Made by a program: the position numbers and the translations under genes
In this document: one piece after another, positions 36,039 through 46,772 of the stretch
Layout: every line of letters begins with the position of its first letter
Position numbering within the stretch: the first letter of the stretch is position 1
Assembly: GCF_000013865.1 (NCBI RefSeq)
Contig: NC_007948.1
Location: 744,001-808,000 of the forward strand
DNA from: Polaromonas sp. JS666
Lineage (GTDB): Bacteria; Pseudomonadota; Gammaproteobacteria; Burkholderiales; Burkholderiaceae_C
Reading direction: 5' to 3'
Length of the DNA: 64,000 bases
Notes under the pieces: model-generated
Seen by the model: only the letters and a program-made list of their open reading frames with translations
Told to the model about the DNA's origin: nothing
Databases searched by the model: none

Positions 36039-36534
36039 GGCGGCAAGCTGCAAGAGGGCTGTGAAATGATGTCGATTCTCGGCTAACTTTGAACTTTTCT
36101 CACTTAACTCTGAACTTTTGGTGGATGCGATGTTCTTGTAACCTATTGATTTAAATAGGAATTTTCTGTCAAGGCCTGTTCGCCAGGCTTGCCGCCGTCC
36201 CAACGCACACTGGATGGCACGCCACAGGGGAAACCTGGCCGCGCATGGCCATTCCGTGCGGCGCTGCGAGTCCTGGAAACCGTGCCCGCCACACCCGCGC
36301 AACACTCCACGAGGCTCGGCACCGATGTTTCGTGCAGTTTTGTCACCTGAACTCTCCCGCCAGGGCGGGGCCGTGCGGAGGGGCTCCATTTGCAATGTGT
36401 TTAACAGCCCTCCGTCCGGTGCAGGGGATACCGGAACCACTGGGCAGTCCGTTCATTGCGATTGATCAAGTGCCGCGTTGCCACGCGGGGCTAAGCTGCT
36501 AAACGGCTGGATCAACTCGTTGAAGGGGGTGCCC
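36039..36534. other. 496-bp intergenic region before the acetate-CoA ligase operon
   Basis: No credible gene. Two 15-bp direct repeats TAACTTTGAACTTTT (36084-36098) and TAACTCTGAACTTTT (36105-36119) differ at one base and are spaced 21 bp apart, two helical turns. An inverted repeat CCTATT-N6-AATAGG lies at 36142-36159. The section is more A/T-rich than the flanking genes and would fit the regulatory region of the operon that starts at 36535, whose ATG is preceded by AAGGGGG. Confidence 0.55.
36084..36119 (+). repeat. Phased 15-bp direct repeats (candidate regulator sites)
   Basis: TAACTTTGAACTTTT and TAACTCTGAACTTTT match at 14 of 15 bases with a 21-bp start-to-start distance, so both would face the same side of the helix. 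The position ~420 bp before acsA and 70 bp beyond the groESL promoter makes either operon a possible target. Confidence 0.5.
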
Positions 36535-38309
<1,775 letters not shown>

Positions 38310-38313
<4 letters not shown>

Positions 38314-39323
38314 GTCACCTGCCGGTACCCCCGCCACCGAGTGGCCCGGTGCCTTGGGACAAGGCCTTTGCGCTGGCGGTGCTGGCCGGCATGCTGCGCA
38401 TCCGCCGCATGGAAGAGAAGTGTGCCCAGCTCTACGGCGAGCAGAAGATCCGCGGCTTTCTGCATCTGTACATCGGCGAGGAGGCCGTGGCTGTCGGCGC
38501 GCTGCGCGCTCTCCAGCCGCAAGACAACGTGGTGGCTACCTACCGCGAGCACGGTCATGCGCTGCTGCGCGGCTTGGCCATGAACGGCATCATGGCCGAA
38601 ATGTACGGCAAGCGCGAGGGCTGTTCGCGCGGGCGCGGCGGCTCCATGCATTTGTTCGACCGTGCGACCCGTTTTTATGGCGGCAATGCGATTGTGGGTG
38701 GTGGCCTGCCATTGGCTGCAGGACTGGCGCTGGCCGACAAAATGGCGGGGCGCCAGGCACTCACCGCCTGTTTTTTTGGTGAGGGTGCGATCGCCGAGGG
38801 GGCCTTTCATGAAGCGGCCAACCTTGCCGCGCTCTGGCAGCTGCCGGTACTGTTTTGCTGCGAGAACAATCTATATGCCATGGGCACGGCGCTGGCGCGC
38901 TCCGAGGCGCAGACCGATCTGTGCATGAAGGCGGCGTCGTACGGCATGGCCACCGTGCAGGCTGACGGCATGGATGTGGTGGCCGTATTTGACGCTGTGC
39001 AGCGCAGCGCGCAGCAGGTGCGCAGCCAGGGCCGCCCGGTGTTTGTGGAACTGAAGACCTACCGCTTTCGCGCGCACTCGATGTTCGACCCCGAGCTGTA
39101 CCGCGACAAGGCCGAGGTGCAAGCCTGGAAGACGCGTGGCCCCATCCACACATTCACCGCGCGCCTGAAGGCGCAGGGCAGCCTGACGGAGGACGAGTTC
39201 CTGGTGCTTGATGCGGCGGCGCAGGCAGAGGTCGATGCCGCCGCGGCCTTTGCCGAAGCCGGCACCTGGGAGCCGGTTGAAGACCTGCTGCGCGATGTCC
39301 ATACACGGGAGGGAGCAGCCTGA
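38310..39323 (+). CDS. 2-oxo acid dehydrogenase E1 component, alpha subunit (TPP-dependent)
   Basis: A 337-residue subunit of a heterotetrameric E1 of pyruvate/acetoin/branched-chain dehydrogenase type. Signatures: [34 protein letters not shown], and the thiamine diphosphate motif [20 protein letters not shown] ... [10 protein letters not shown]. The usual Gly-Asp-Gly reads Gly-Glu-Gly, a conservative change at the Mg2+-binding acid. The C-terminal [20 protein letters not shown] is the usual phosphorylation-loop region equivalent. Overlaps acsA by 4 bp and the E1 beta gene by 1 bp, so all are cotranslated. Substrate among pyruvate, acetoin or a branched keto acid is open. Confidence 0.88.
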
Positions 39324-40315
39324 TGGCCCGCCGCACCATCACATACCGGGAAGCCCTGCGTGAAGCGCTGCGCGAAGCCCTGTACGCCGACCCGCGTGTC
39401 TTTCTGATGGGCGAGGACGTGGGCCGCTACGGCGGCACCTATGCTGTGTCCCGGGGGCTGCTTGACGAGTTCGGCCCTGAACGTATCCGCGACACACCGC
39501 TGTCCGAACTTGGATTTGTCGGTGCCGGCGTCGGCGCGGCGCTCGGTGGCATGCGTCCGATTGTCGAGGTCATGACGGTCAACTTCAGCCTGCTGGCGCT
39601 CGACCCCATCGTCAACACCGCGGCCATGTTGCACCACATGTCGGGCGGTCAGCTTTCCGTGCCCATCGTGATCCGCATGGCCACCGGTGCCGGGCGCCAG
39701 GTGGCGGCCCAGCACTCCAACAGCTTTGAAAACTGGTATGCCCATGTGCCTGGACTCACGGTGCTGGCGCCAGCGACAGTGGAAGATGCCCGCGGCATGC
39801 TTGCGGCTGCGCTGGCCGACCCGGACCCGGTGGTGATATTTGAGCATGCGCAGCTTTACAACATGGAAGGCGAGGTGCCGGACGGCGAATGGCCGGGTGT
39901 GGACATCCGCAGCGCCAGGGTGCGCCGCGCGGGCACGGATGTAAGCCTGATCACCCACGGCGGCAGCCTGCCCAAGGCACTGCGGGCGGCGGAGGAACTG
40001 GAGCAGCAGGGTATTTCCGCCGAGGTCATCGACCTGCGCGTGCTGCGCCCGCTCGACGATGCCACCCTGATGGCCTCAGTGCGGAAATGTCGCCGCGCCG
40101 TGGTCATTGACGAAGGCTGGCGCTCAGGCAGCCTGGCGGCCGAGGTCATGGCGCGCATCATGGAGCAGGCCTTCTTTGACCTCGATGCCCCGCTGGCGCG
40201 CGTGTGCAGCGAGGAGGTTCCGATTCCGTATGCCCGCCACATGGAAGAGGCCGCGTTGCCGCAAGTCCCGAAAATTGTCGCCGCCGCGCGAGCGCTGTTG
40301 GGGAGCGCACCATGA
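39323..40315 (+). CDS. 2-oxo acid dehydrogenase E1 component, beta subunit
   Basis: A 330-residue transketolase-fold E1 beta subunit. Typical stretches are [34 protein letters not shown], the [20 protein letters not shown] region with the catalytic Glu, and [20 protein letters not shown]. Together with E1 alpha it decarboxylates the 2-oxo acid and reductively acylates the E2 lipoyl group. The ATG overlaps the E1 alpha stop (TGATG), and its own stop overlaps the E2 start by 4 bp. Full length, no missing motifs. Confidence 0.9.
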   Translation: MARRTITYREALREALREALYADPRVFLMGEDVGRYGGTYAVSRGLLDEFGPERIRDTPLSELGFVGAGVGAALGGMRPIVEVMTVNFSLLALDPIVNTAAMLHHMSGGQLSVPIVIRMATGAGRQVAAQHSNSFENWYAHVPGLTVLAPATVEDARGMLAAALADPDPVVIFEHAQLYNMEGEVPDGEWPGVDIRSARVRRAGTDVSLITHGGSLPKALRAAEELEQQGISAEVIDLRVLRPLDDATLMASVRKCRRAVVIDEGWRSGSLAAEVMARIMEQAFFDLDAPLARVCSEEVPIPYARHMEEAALPQVPKIVAAARALLGSAP

Positions 40316-41574
40316 TCGAATTCAAGTTGCCCGCGCTGGGCGCTGACATGGACGAGGGCACACTGCTCAAGTGGCATGTGCAACCGGGAGACGCCGTCAA
40401 GCGTGGCCAGGTGGTGGCTGTGGTGGACACCTCCAAGGCCGCGGTGGATGTTGAAATCTGGCAGGACGGGGTGATGACCGAGTTGCGGGTGCAGCCCGGC
40501 GAGAAGGTGCCGGTGGGTACGGTGCTGGCCAGGCTGCTGGCGCCGGGAGAGGTGGCGGCGCCTGCGGCCACTTCTCTCACTGCTTCCACTGTTCCCACCG
40601 TTCCGGTCGCCGTACCGCAGTCCGTGCCCGCAGCCCCGCCGCAGCCTGCGTTACCACGTGTGCCGGAGATCGAAAAAGCACTTCCTGCGGCACGGCATCC
40701 GGTGTCGCCTTCGGCACGCCGGCACGCCAGGGAACATGGCATTGACCCCGACAGTGTGCATGGCACCGGTCCGCAAGGCTCGGTCACGCTGGCCGATATC
40801 GAAGCCGCCGTGGCTGCGCGCAGGCCACCTTTGCCGGTGGCGGCGGCGCCAGACCGGCAGACGGAAATGCGCAAGGCCATTGCCGCGACCATGAGCCGCT
40901 CCAAGCGCGAGATTCCGCACTATTACCTCAGCGAGCCCATTCCCATGGCCAGGGCGCTGGCCTGGCTGCTGCAGCGCAACGAAGGCCTGCCGATCACCGA
41001 ACGTATCCTGCCTGCGGTGTTGCAGCTCAAGGCTGTGGCTGCGGCCCTGCAGCGCGTGCCTCAGCTCAACGGGTTGTATCGCGACGGCGCGTTCCAGCTG
41101 TCCACGGCCGTGCACGCCGGTGTGGCGATCTCCCTGCGCGGCGGCGGCCTGGTGGCGCCGGCGATCCATGATGTTGGCGCCAAACCGCTGGAGCTGCTCA
41201 TGCGCGAGCTGGCCGATCTGGTCAAACGCGCGCGAGCCGGTTCCTTGCGCAGCTCCGAGATGAGCGACCCGACCATCACCATCACCAACCTGGGCGACCA
41301 GGGCGTGGAAGCCGTCTTTGGCGTGATCTATCCGCCGCAGGTGGCGCTGGTGGGTTTTGGCCGCGTGGCAGATGGCCCCTGGGTGGAGGAGGGGGAAGTT
41401 CGCGCGCTGCCGCTGGTCACGGCCACGCTGGCCGCCGATCACCGGGTGTCCGACGGGCACCAGGGCGCGCTGTTTCTGGCCGAGCTGCGCGATCTTCTGC
41501 AGCAGCCTCAGGCGCTGGCTGAACGAGTCACGCCAGCCCCCGGCCAGGGCGGCCAGGCAGGAGGCCCGACATGA
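40312..41574 (+). CDS. 2-oxo acid dehydrogenase E2 component (dihydrolipoyl acyltransferase)
   Basis: A 420-residue protein. Residues 1-77 form one lipoyl domain with the lipoylated Lys42 in [10 protein letters not shown]. Residues ~115-165 form the peripheral subunit-binding domain [21 protein letters not shown] Pro/Ala/Val-rich linker separates these, and residues ~180-410 form the catalytic acyltransferase core with [14 protein letters not shown], the catalytic His. It hands the acyl group from E1 to CoA. ATG at 40312 overlaps the E1 beta stop and the ACP gene overlaps its stop. No E3 (dihydrolipoamide dehydrogenase) gene is present in the operon, so a shared E3 must serve it. Confidence 0.9.
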   Translation: MIEFKLPALGADMDEGTLLKWHVQPGDAVKRGQVVAVVDTSKAAVDVEIWQDGVMTELRVQPGEKVPVGTVLARLLAPGEVAAPAATSLTASTVPTVPVAVPQSVPAAPPQPALPRVPEIEKALPAARHPVSPSARRHAREHGIDPDSVHGTGPQGSVTLADIEAAVAARRPPLPVAAAPDRQTEMRKAIAATMSRSKREIPHYYLSEPIPMARALAWLLQRNEGLPITERILPAVLQLKAVAAALQRVPQLNGLYRDGAFQLSTAVHAGVAISLRGGGLVAPAIHDVGAKPLELLMRELADLVKRARAGSLRSSEMSDPTITITNLGDQGVEAVFGVIYPPQVALVGFGRVADGPWVEEGEVRALPLVTATLAADHRVSDGHQGALFLAELRDLLQQPQALAERVTPAPGQGGQAGGPT

Positions 41575-41834
41575 GCTATGACCGTCCGGCGTTGAGCCGC
41601 ATCGTCCTGGATATCCTGTGCTCGATTGCACCAGAGGTCGTTCCCGCCACCATTGAACCCGACCGCCCGCTGCGCCATCAGGTCGATCTGGACTCGATGG
41701 ACTGGCTCAATTTTCTGGTGGCGCTGCATGAACGCTTTGGCGTCACCATCGCGGAGGCGGACTACGCCCAACTGGTTACCCTCGGCAACGTGCTCGACTA
41801 CCTGCTGGCCCGGCTCGGCCGTGAGGGCGCATGA
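41571..41834 (+). CDS. Acyl carrier protein-like protein
   Basis: An 87-residue four-helix carrier domain with the phosphopantetheine site DLDSMDWLNFLVAL (Ser42). The protein is acidic and slightly longer than housekeeping AcpP, and the DSMDW variant differs from the DSLD of fatty acid synthesis. Its ATG overlaps the E2 stop by 4 bp, so it is translationally coupled to a 2-oxo acid dehydrogenase operon, an unusual partner. Plausible roles are carrying an octanoyl/lipoyl intermediate for E2 or accepting an acyl unit from the complex; these are inferences. Confidence 0.82.
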   Translation: MSYDRPALSRIVLDILCSIAPEVVPATIEPDRPLRHQVDLDSMDWLNFLVALHERFGVTIAEADYAQLVTLGNVLDYLLARLGREGA

Positions 41835-41966
41835 AACAGCCAGCAGTGGATGCCGCTGCCGCTGGCGCTGCGCTCACGCTTTGACAGGGCGCGCACGCCG
41901 GTCAAGGGGACGTTCCTGTTGCAGGATATGCGGTATGCCGATCGAAGCTGCGACGGCACCGCAGGT

Positions 41967-43361
41967 CTAGCTGGGGCTTTTTGTGGCGGCGCCGCTTTCG
42001 TCCGCCATGGCGGGCTGCTCGGGCTTTTTGCGGGATACGGAGGGAAACACCGCCCGGATGGTGGTACTGCCCACCGACTCTATGGTGAGGCGGCCGCCGC
42101 AAGCCTCCACCCGGTGACGCATTCCCAGCAGGCCATAGCTGGAAGCGCCTATTGCCTTCGGGTCAAACCCCTTGCCGTCGTCGCGCACGGTGACGGTGAC
42201 GTGGGCCTTGTAGTTGAGCACGGCAATTTCCACGTGTTGCGCTTCGGCGTGTTTGCCAATATTGGTCAGCGCTTCCTGAGTGATCCGGTACACCGTCAGT
42301 TCCGTTGGCTCATCCAGGTCAACCGGTTCAAGATCGGTCGTGATGGCCAGGCCGGAACGCTGGCCAAACTCGCCCGCCAGGATTTCCAGGGACGGTAGCA
42401 AGCCCAGGGTGGCCAGGGAGGAGGGGCGCAGATCTTCAATGATGCGCCGCTTGAGCGCAATGCCGCTGTTGAGTGTTTCAACCAGATGCTGGATGCGCGC
42501 CTGCAGGTCGCTCGCGTCGCCGCTCAATTTGGCCTTGATACGGGCGACATCCAGCTTGGCCGCGGTAAGCAGCGCACCCAGTTCGTCATGAAGCTCCCGC
42601 GCCAGATGCGCCCGCTCGTCTTCCCGGACTTGTTGCAGGTGTGTGGCCAGTTCCGCCAGGCGTTCAGTGCGCTCCTGGACCTGGGCGTCCAGCAAGTCGC
42701 GTTCGGCCTGCAGCGTGGCCTGCTGATGCTGATCGGCCAGTTTCAGCGCGGCGGTCTGCCGCAAATACAGCCAGAACGCCATCAGTCCCACGGCGGCCAC
42801 CAGCGTGATGCCCACCCGGGACAGCAACAGGGACTGCCGGATGTCCGCATGCCTCTGCGTGGTCTGCGTCAGGCTCGCATCGATCAATTGCGCGGAGCTG
42901 ACGCGTATGTCATCCATTTGTTTTTTGCCCACGTCGGTGGTCAGGACAAACTTCCAGGCGTCTTCCTTGTCCTCATTTTTCATGCGGATGGACAGGTCCA
43001 TTTCGGCCAGCTTGCGCTGCACGGTCCAGCCCAGTACGGCCAGCGCGGCGCTCTGTTCGGGCTTGTTGGCAAACAGATTGACCAGCTGGTCCTGCGTCTG
43101 GCTGAGGTCGGCAATCGCCGTCCGGTAAGGCTCCAGGTAGGCGGTGTCCGCCGTCAGCAGGTAGCCCCTTTGGCCCGTTTCGGCATCCAGCACGTCACGC
43201 AGCAGCCGCTGAAGATGGGTGCGCGTGACATGCGCCTCGGACAGGTCATCCATCGCGTGGATGGATTTTTGGTAGGACAGCTCACTGATGCCAATAAGGG
43301 TGAACACGGCAATCAACGAGCTGGCGATGTTGATGGCCATCCGGTTGGTGATTCGTTGCAT
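41967..43361 (-). CDS. Sensor histidine kinase, NarL-type partner class, with CHASE3-like sensor
   Basis: A 464-residue membrane kinase. A first helix at residues ~10-28, a periplasmic ~150-residue CHASE3-like domain (LLRDVLDAETGQRGYLLT is the typical start), and a second helix at ~181-200 are followed by a coiled-coil linker. The HisKA_3 phospho-acceptor His258 lies in ARELHDELGALLTAAKLDVARIK, and the ATPase domain contains ALTNIGKHAEA (N box) and DDGKGFDP (G1). Such kinases normally pair with a LuxR/NarL-type response regulator; none lies next to it, so the partner is elsewhere. ATG at 43361; the upstream open frame crosses the metK terminator. Confidence 0.88.
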   Translation of the reverse strand: MQRITNRMAINIASSLIAVFTLIGISELSYQKSIHAMDDLSEAHVTRTHLQRLLRDVLDAETGQRGYLLTADTAYLEPYRTAIADLSQTQDQLVNLFANKPEQSAALAVLGWTVQRKLAEMDLSIRMKNEDKEDAWKFVLTTDVGKKQMDDIRVSSAQLIDASLTQTTQRHADIRQSLLLSRVGITLVAAVGLMAFWLYLRQTAALKLADQHQQATLQAERDLLDAQVQERTERLAELATHLQQVREDERAHLARELHDELGALLTAAKLDVARIKAKLSGDASDLQARIQHLVETLNSGIALKRRIIEDLRPSSLATLGLLPSLEILAGEFGQRSGLAITTDLEPVDLDEPTELTVYRITQEALTNIGKHAEAQHVEIAVLNYKAHVTVTVRDDGKGFDPKAIGASSYGLLGMRHRVEACGGRLTIESVGSTTIRAVFPSVSRKKPEQPAMADESGAATKSPS

Positions 43362-43492
43362 GTGGGCTTTCGTGATGATCTCGAGACGGCCACTGTCACC
43401 TATCCGGGCCAGGCGATTGCGCACGTCTGGGCGGGTTGTGCCGTCCGGCCGGATGCTCAAAATTGTAGTCCTGCGCCAAAAAATGTACGCAT

Positions 43493-43517
43493 AAAAAAGC
43501 CACCCGCAGGTGGCTTT
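43493..43517 (-). terminator. Intrinsic terminator of metK
   Basis: On the minus strand GCCACC-TGCG-GGTGGC, extended by AAA/TTT pairs, is followed by TTTTTTATG. It starts 54 bp after the metK stop codon. Confidence 0.8.
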
Positions 43518-43570
43518 CAGTGCGTGGCCCATCGCGGGAACCGGCGTCCGCCGCTTGGGGAGGGCTGGGC

Positions 43571-44752
43571 TTATCGCCCTGCCGCGGCCCGCAGCAAAGC
43601 GGCCCGATCCGTGCGCTCCCAGGAAAACTCGGGCTCATCCCGGCCGAAGTGGCCGTAAGCCGCGGTCTTTTCGTAGATTGGACGCAGCAGGTCCAGCATC
43701 TGGATGATGCCTTTGGGACGCAGGTCAAAGTGTTCGTGGACCAGCGCTGACAATTTTTCGTCGGAGATCACGCCCGTGCCTTCGGTGTACACCGTCACGT
43801 TCATCGGCCGGGCCACGCCAATCGCATAAGCCACCTGGATCTGGCACTGCCGGGCCAGGCCGGCGGCCACAATGTTTTTGGCCACGTAGCGGGCGGCATA
43901 GGCGGCCGAGCGATCGACCTTGCTCGGATCCTTGCCCGAGAACGCGCCGCCGCCATGCGGGCAGGCGCCGCCGTAGGTGTCGACGATGATCTTGCGGCCG
44001 GTCAGGCCGCAGTCGCCCTGCGGGCCGCCAATGACGAAACGGCCGGTCGGGTTGATCAGGTATTTGGTTTCCTTGAGCCACTCCTTGGGCAGGACCGGCT
44101 TGATGATCTCTTCAATGATGGCTTCGGTGAACGAGGCCTTCATCTTGTGAGGCGTTTCGCTCTGGTCCGGGCTGTGCTGGGTCGACAGCACCACGGTGTC
44201 GATGCTGTGCGGTTTGCCGTTCACATAGCGCATGGTGACCTGGCTTTTGGCGTCTGGGCGCAGGAAAGGCAGGCGGCCGTCCTTGCGCAGCTGGGCCTGG
44301 CGCTCCATCAGGCGGTGCGCGTAATAAATCGGGGCCGGCATCAGTTCCGGCGTTTCATCGCAGGCGTAGCCAAACATCAGGCCCTGGTCGCCGGCGCCGA
44401 TGTTCAGGTGATCGTCGCTGGCATGGTCAACGCCCTGGGCGATGTCGTTGCTCTGCTTGTCGTAGGCCACGAGCACGGCGCAGCCCTTGTAGTCGATGCC
44501 GTACTCGGTGTTGTCGTAGCCGATGCGCTTGATGGTGTCGCGTGCGACCTGGATGTAGTCGACATGCGCATTGGTGGTGATTTCACCGGCCAGCACGACG
44601 AGGCCGGTGTTGGTCAGCGTCTCGGCCGCCACGCGGCTGCGCGGATCCTGCTTGAAGATGGCATCGAGGATGGCATCGGAAATCTGGTCGGCGACCTTGT
44701 CGGGATGGCCTTCGGAGACGGATTCGGAAGTAAAGAGAAAATCGTTCGCCAT
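43571..44752 (-). CDS. metK: S-adenosylmethionine synthetase
   Basis: A 393-residue enzyme joining methionine and ATP to SAM. Conserved motifs: [25 protein letters not shown] at the N-terminus, [15 protein letters not shown] (the hexapeptide), [22 protein letters not shown] and the C-terminal region [14 protein letters not shown]. Start ATG 44752 (MANDFLF); GGAG lies nine bases upstream. Its leader contains a perfect TATAAT -10 and a SAM-II-like aptamer candidate, so expression may be feedback-controlled by SAM. Divergent from the LpxL-type acyltransferase genes. Confidence 0.98.
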   Translation of the reverse strand: MANDFLFTSESVSEGHPDKVADQISDAILDAIFKQDPRSRVAAETLTNTGLVVLAGEITTNAHVDYIQVARDTIKRIGYDNTEYGIDYKGCAVLVAYDKQSNDIAQGVDHASDDHLNIGAGDQGLMFGYACDETPELMPAPIYYAHRLMERQAQLRKDGRLPFLRPDAKSQVTMRYVNGKPHSIDTVVLSTQHSPDQSETPHKMKASFTEAIIEEIIKPVLPKEWLKETKYLINPTGRFVIGGPQGDCGLTGRKIIVDTYGGACPHGGGAFSGKDPSKVDRSAAYAARYVAKNIVAAGLARQCQIQVAYAIGVARPMNVTVYTEGTGVISDEKLSALVHEHFDLRPKGIIQMLDLLRPIYEKTAAYGHFGRDEPEFSWERTDRAALLRAAAGR

Positions 44753-44806
44753 TGCGTACACTCCATGAAGTTTGTCGGCGCGTTGCCGGCTGGGGTGCCT
44801 CGGCGA

Positions 44807-44863
44807 ACGCTTTAGCAGTTTGGTTTAATGTCGCCCTGCAAGTTGTTCAGTAACTCGGCGACC
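44807..44863 (-). ncRNA. Candidate SAM-II-type riboswitch in the metK leader
   Basis: On the minus strand the leader has GTCGCC (44862-44857) pairing with GGCGAC (44835-44830) around a ~21-nt loop, then ATTAAACCAAACTGCTAAAG. AGTT in the loop (44855-44852) can pair with AACT (44822-44819) in that tail, giving an H-type pseudoknot. The pattern GGTCGC...GCGAC-ATTAAA...GCTAAAG is what I recall of the SAM-II aptamer, and the gene downstream is metK. The predicted transcription start at ~44863 places the first stem at the extreme 5' end, as in SAM-II. Not confirmed by a covariance search. Confidence 0.5.
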
Positions 44864-44868
44864 CTTGC

Positions 44869-44896
44869 ATTATAAGACCTTGCGTTTTTGCCTGAA
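44869..44896 (-). promoter_or_regulatory. Candidate metK promoter
   Basis: Perfect TATAAT (44869-44874, minus strand) with TTCAGG (44891-44896) 16 bp upstream as a weak -35. Initiation about 6-7 bases after the -10 would begin the transcript at the SAM-II-like stem. Confidence 0.55.
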
Positions 44897-44918
44897 GCCG
44901 CTTCCCAACACCCCACAC

Positions 44919-45800
44919 ATGCGCTGGTTATTCCGTTTCTTCTCCCTCTGGCCGCTGGCGGCCCTGCACGCCCTGGGTGGGCTGCTGGGCTGGCTGGTCT
45001 GGGCCCTGAGTCCGCGCTACCGGGCGCAGTTCAGGGCCCATGTGGCACAGGCCGGCCTGCCTTTTGAGGTTGCCCGGCCGGCGATCGCCGAGGCCGGCCG
45101 TTTTGTGGCCGAGTTGCCCAAGCTGTGGTTGCGCCCCCCGGGCGAGTCCTGCCTGGGCAATGTCCGTGTGGAGGGGCAGTCCCACGCAACAGAGGGTTTT
45201 GCGCGGGGCAAGGGCGTGATCTTCTTCGGCCCCCACTGCGGAAGCTTCGAGCTTGGCCCGCAGGCCCTGGCCGAACTGTACGGGCCGATCACCGCCATTT
45301 ACCGCCCGGCGCGCAAGCCCTGGCTGGCCCGTCTGGAGCGGCTCGCGCGCGACCGGCCGAATCTCACCGTGATGCCAGCCTCCCTGAGCGGCATTCGCCA
45401 GATGCACAGGACCCTGAAGTCCAACCATGCGGTGGCCATGCTGACGGACCAGGTGCCGCCCGAGGGGCTGGGCGTCTGGGCGCCTTTTTTTGGCCGGCCG
45501 GCCTACACCATGACGCTGGCTGCCCGGCTGGCGCTGCAAAGCGGTGCCGCACTGCTGCCCGTGAGTTGTGAGCGTTTGCCGCGCGGGCGGGGTTATTGGC
45601 TGAAAATCTGGCCACCGGTGGCGGGACTGGATACGCGCGGCACGACCGATGTGTCCCGCGAAGCCGATATGCTGCGTATCGTGACGCTGATCAACCAGGC
45701 GATCGAGGCCATCGTGCTGAGCCAGCCTGGGCAGTATTTGTGGGGTTATGCGCGCTACAAGACCCCCCGCCACGAAACACCCCGCAAGGACGCCCTTTGA
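44919..45800 (+). CDS. Lysophospholipid acyltransferase family, LpxL/HtrB type (first copy)
   Basis: A 293-residue inner-membrane acyltransferase of the lipid A late-acylation family. One N-terminal hydrophobic helix (about residues 1-25) precedes the catalytic HX4E motif in FGPHCGSFELG, then YRPARKPWL, LTDQVPPEGLGVWAPFFGR and the C-terminal QYLWGYARYK. These enzymes add secondary acyl chains to lipid A. A TTG at 44865 is in frame but lies on top of the metK promoter, so I use ATG 44919, although no strong ribosome site precedes it. The stop overlaps the next gene (TTGA). Confidence 0.88.
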   Translation: MRWLFRFFSLWPLAALHALGGLLGWLVWALSPRYRAQFRAHVAQAGLPFEVARPAIAEAGRFVAELPKLWLRPPGESCLGNVRVEGQSHATEGFARGKGVIFFGPHCGSFELGPQALAELYGPITAIYRPARKPWLARLERLARDRPNLTVMPASLSGIRQMHRTLKSNHAVAMLTDQVPPEGLGVWAPFFGRPAYTMTLAARLALQSGAALLPVSCERLPRGRGYWLKIWPPVAGLDTRGTTDVSREADMLRIVTLINQAIEAIVLSQPGQYLWGYARYKTPRHETPRKDAL

Positions 45801-46699
45801 AAACACCCCGTCAGTTAGCCAGCGAATTCACCACCCGCGCGGGCATCGTCTTCATGCAGGTGCTGGCGCTGTTGCCCTTGTCGTGGATTCGCGCGCTGGG
45901 TGTGGTCTTGGGGTGGCTGCTGTATGCCCTGGTGGGCTCGCGCCGGCGGGTGGTGCAGACCAATTTGTCCCTGTGTTTTCCCGAACGCTCCGAGGCCGAG
46001 CGGCGCCAGCTTGCGCAACAGACCTTCATCTATTTTGCGCAGGCCTGGCTGGACCGCAGCTGGCTGTGGCATGCGCCGCAGGCCTGGGTCCAGCGGCGGG
46101 TGCAACTGACCGGAGCCGTGCAGGAACTGGCAGGCAATGAACCGACGGTGGCTTTTTGCCCGCATTTTGTGGGCATGGATGCTGCGTGGGCGGGCGTGGC
46201 CCTGCAGTTGCAGGTCCCGCGGACATCGACCACGATTTACACGGACCAGTCCAACAAGCTGGTCGATGCGTGGATACTGCGTGGCCGCCAGCGCTTTGGC
46301 CATCTGCGCCTGTTTGGCCGGGCCGACGGTGTCAAACCCATTGTGGCGGCACTGCGCGAAGGGCAGCCGCTGTATCTGCTGCCCGACATGGACTTTGGGC
46401 CGGACGATTCGGTGTTTGTGCCCTTTTACGGTATTCCCACGGCGACCGTGCCGTCGCTGCCGCGCTTTGCCAGGCTGGGCCGGGCCAAGGTCTTGTCCAT
46501 ATTGCCGCGCATCACCGCGGCGGGCTATGAGATCGAGGTGCAGCCCGCCTGGGAAAATTATCCCAGCGATGATCCGGTGGCTGATACCGCCCGGATGAAT
46601 GCCTGCCTGCAGGACTATATTGCCACCATGCCGGCGCAATACTACTGGGTGCACAAGCGCTTCAAGACGCGGCCCGAGGGCGCGCCTTCGCTGTATTAA
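45797..46699 (+). CDS. Lysophospholipid acyltransferase family, LpxL/HtrB type (second copy)
   Basis: A 300-residue acyltransferase starting at TTG 45797, with AAGGA six bases upstream and a 4-bp overlap (TTGA) with the preceding gene. One N-terminal membrane helix, RRRVVQTNLSLCFPERSEAERR, the catalytic HX4D motif in CPHFVGMDAAW, PDMDFGPDDSVFVPFYGIPT and the terminal YYWVHKRFKTRPEG match lipid A acyltransferases. It is only distantly similar to its neighbour, so the pair may add different acyl chains or act on different lipids. Open frame extends upstream inside the first copy, but the ribosome site fixes the start. Confidence 0.9.
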   Translation: MKTPRQLASEFTTRAGIVFMQVLALLPLSWIRALGVVLGWLLYALVGSRRRVVQTNLSLCFPERSEAERRQLAQQTFIYFAQAWLDRSWLWHAPQAWVQRRVQLTGAVQELAGNEPTVAFCPHFVGMDAAWAGVALQLQVPRTSTTIYTDQSNKLVDAWILRGRQRFGHLRLFGRADGVKPIVAALREGQPLYLLPDMDFGPDDSVFVPFYGIPTATVPSLPRFARLGRAKVLSILPRITAAGYEIEVQPAWENYPSDDPVADTARMNACLQDYIATMPAQYYWVHKRFKTRPEGAPSLY

Positions 46700-46772
46700 A
46701 CTAGGCCGCGGCTTGGCGGTTTTAGGTGAAATTTGCCTCTGATCCAGGAAATACCGGAGCTTTAAGCTCTAA

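Noticed and set aside
44837..44869. A second inverted repeat TGCAAG/CTTGCA crossing the metK leader stem
   Set aside because: One arm (TGCAAG) lies directly beside the TATAAT -10 and so upstream of the predicted start, which makes it unlikely to be in the transcript.
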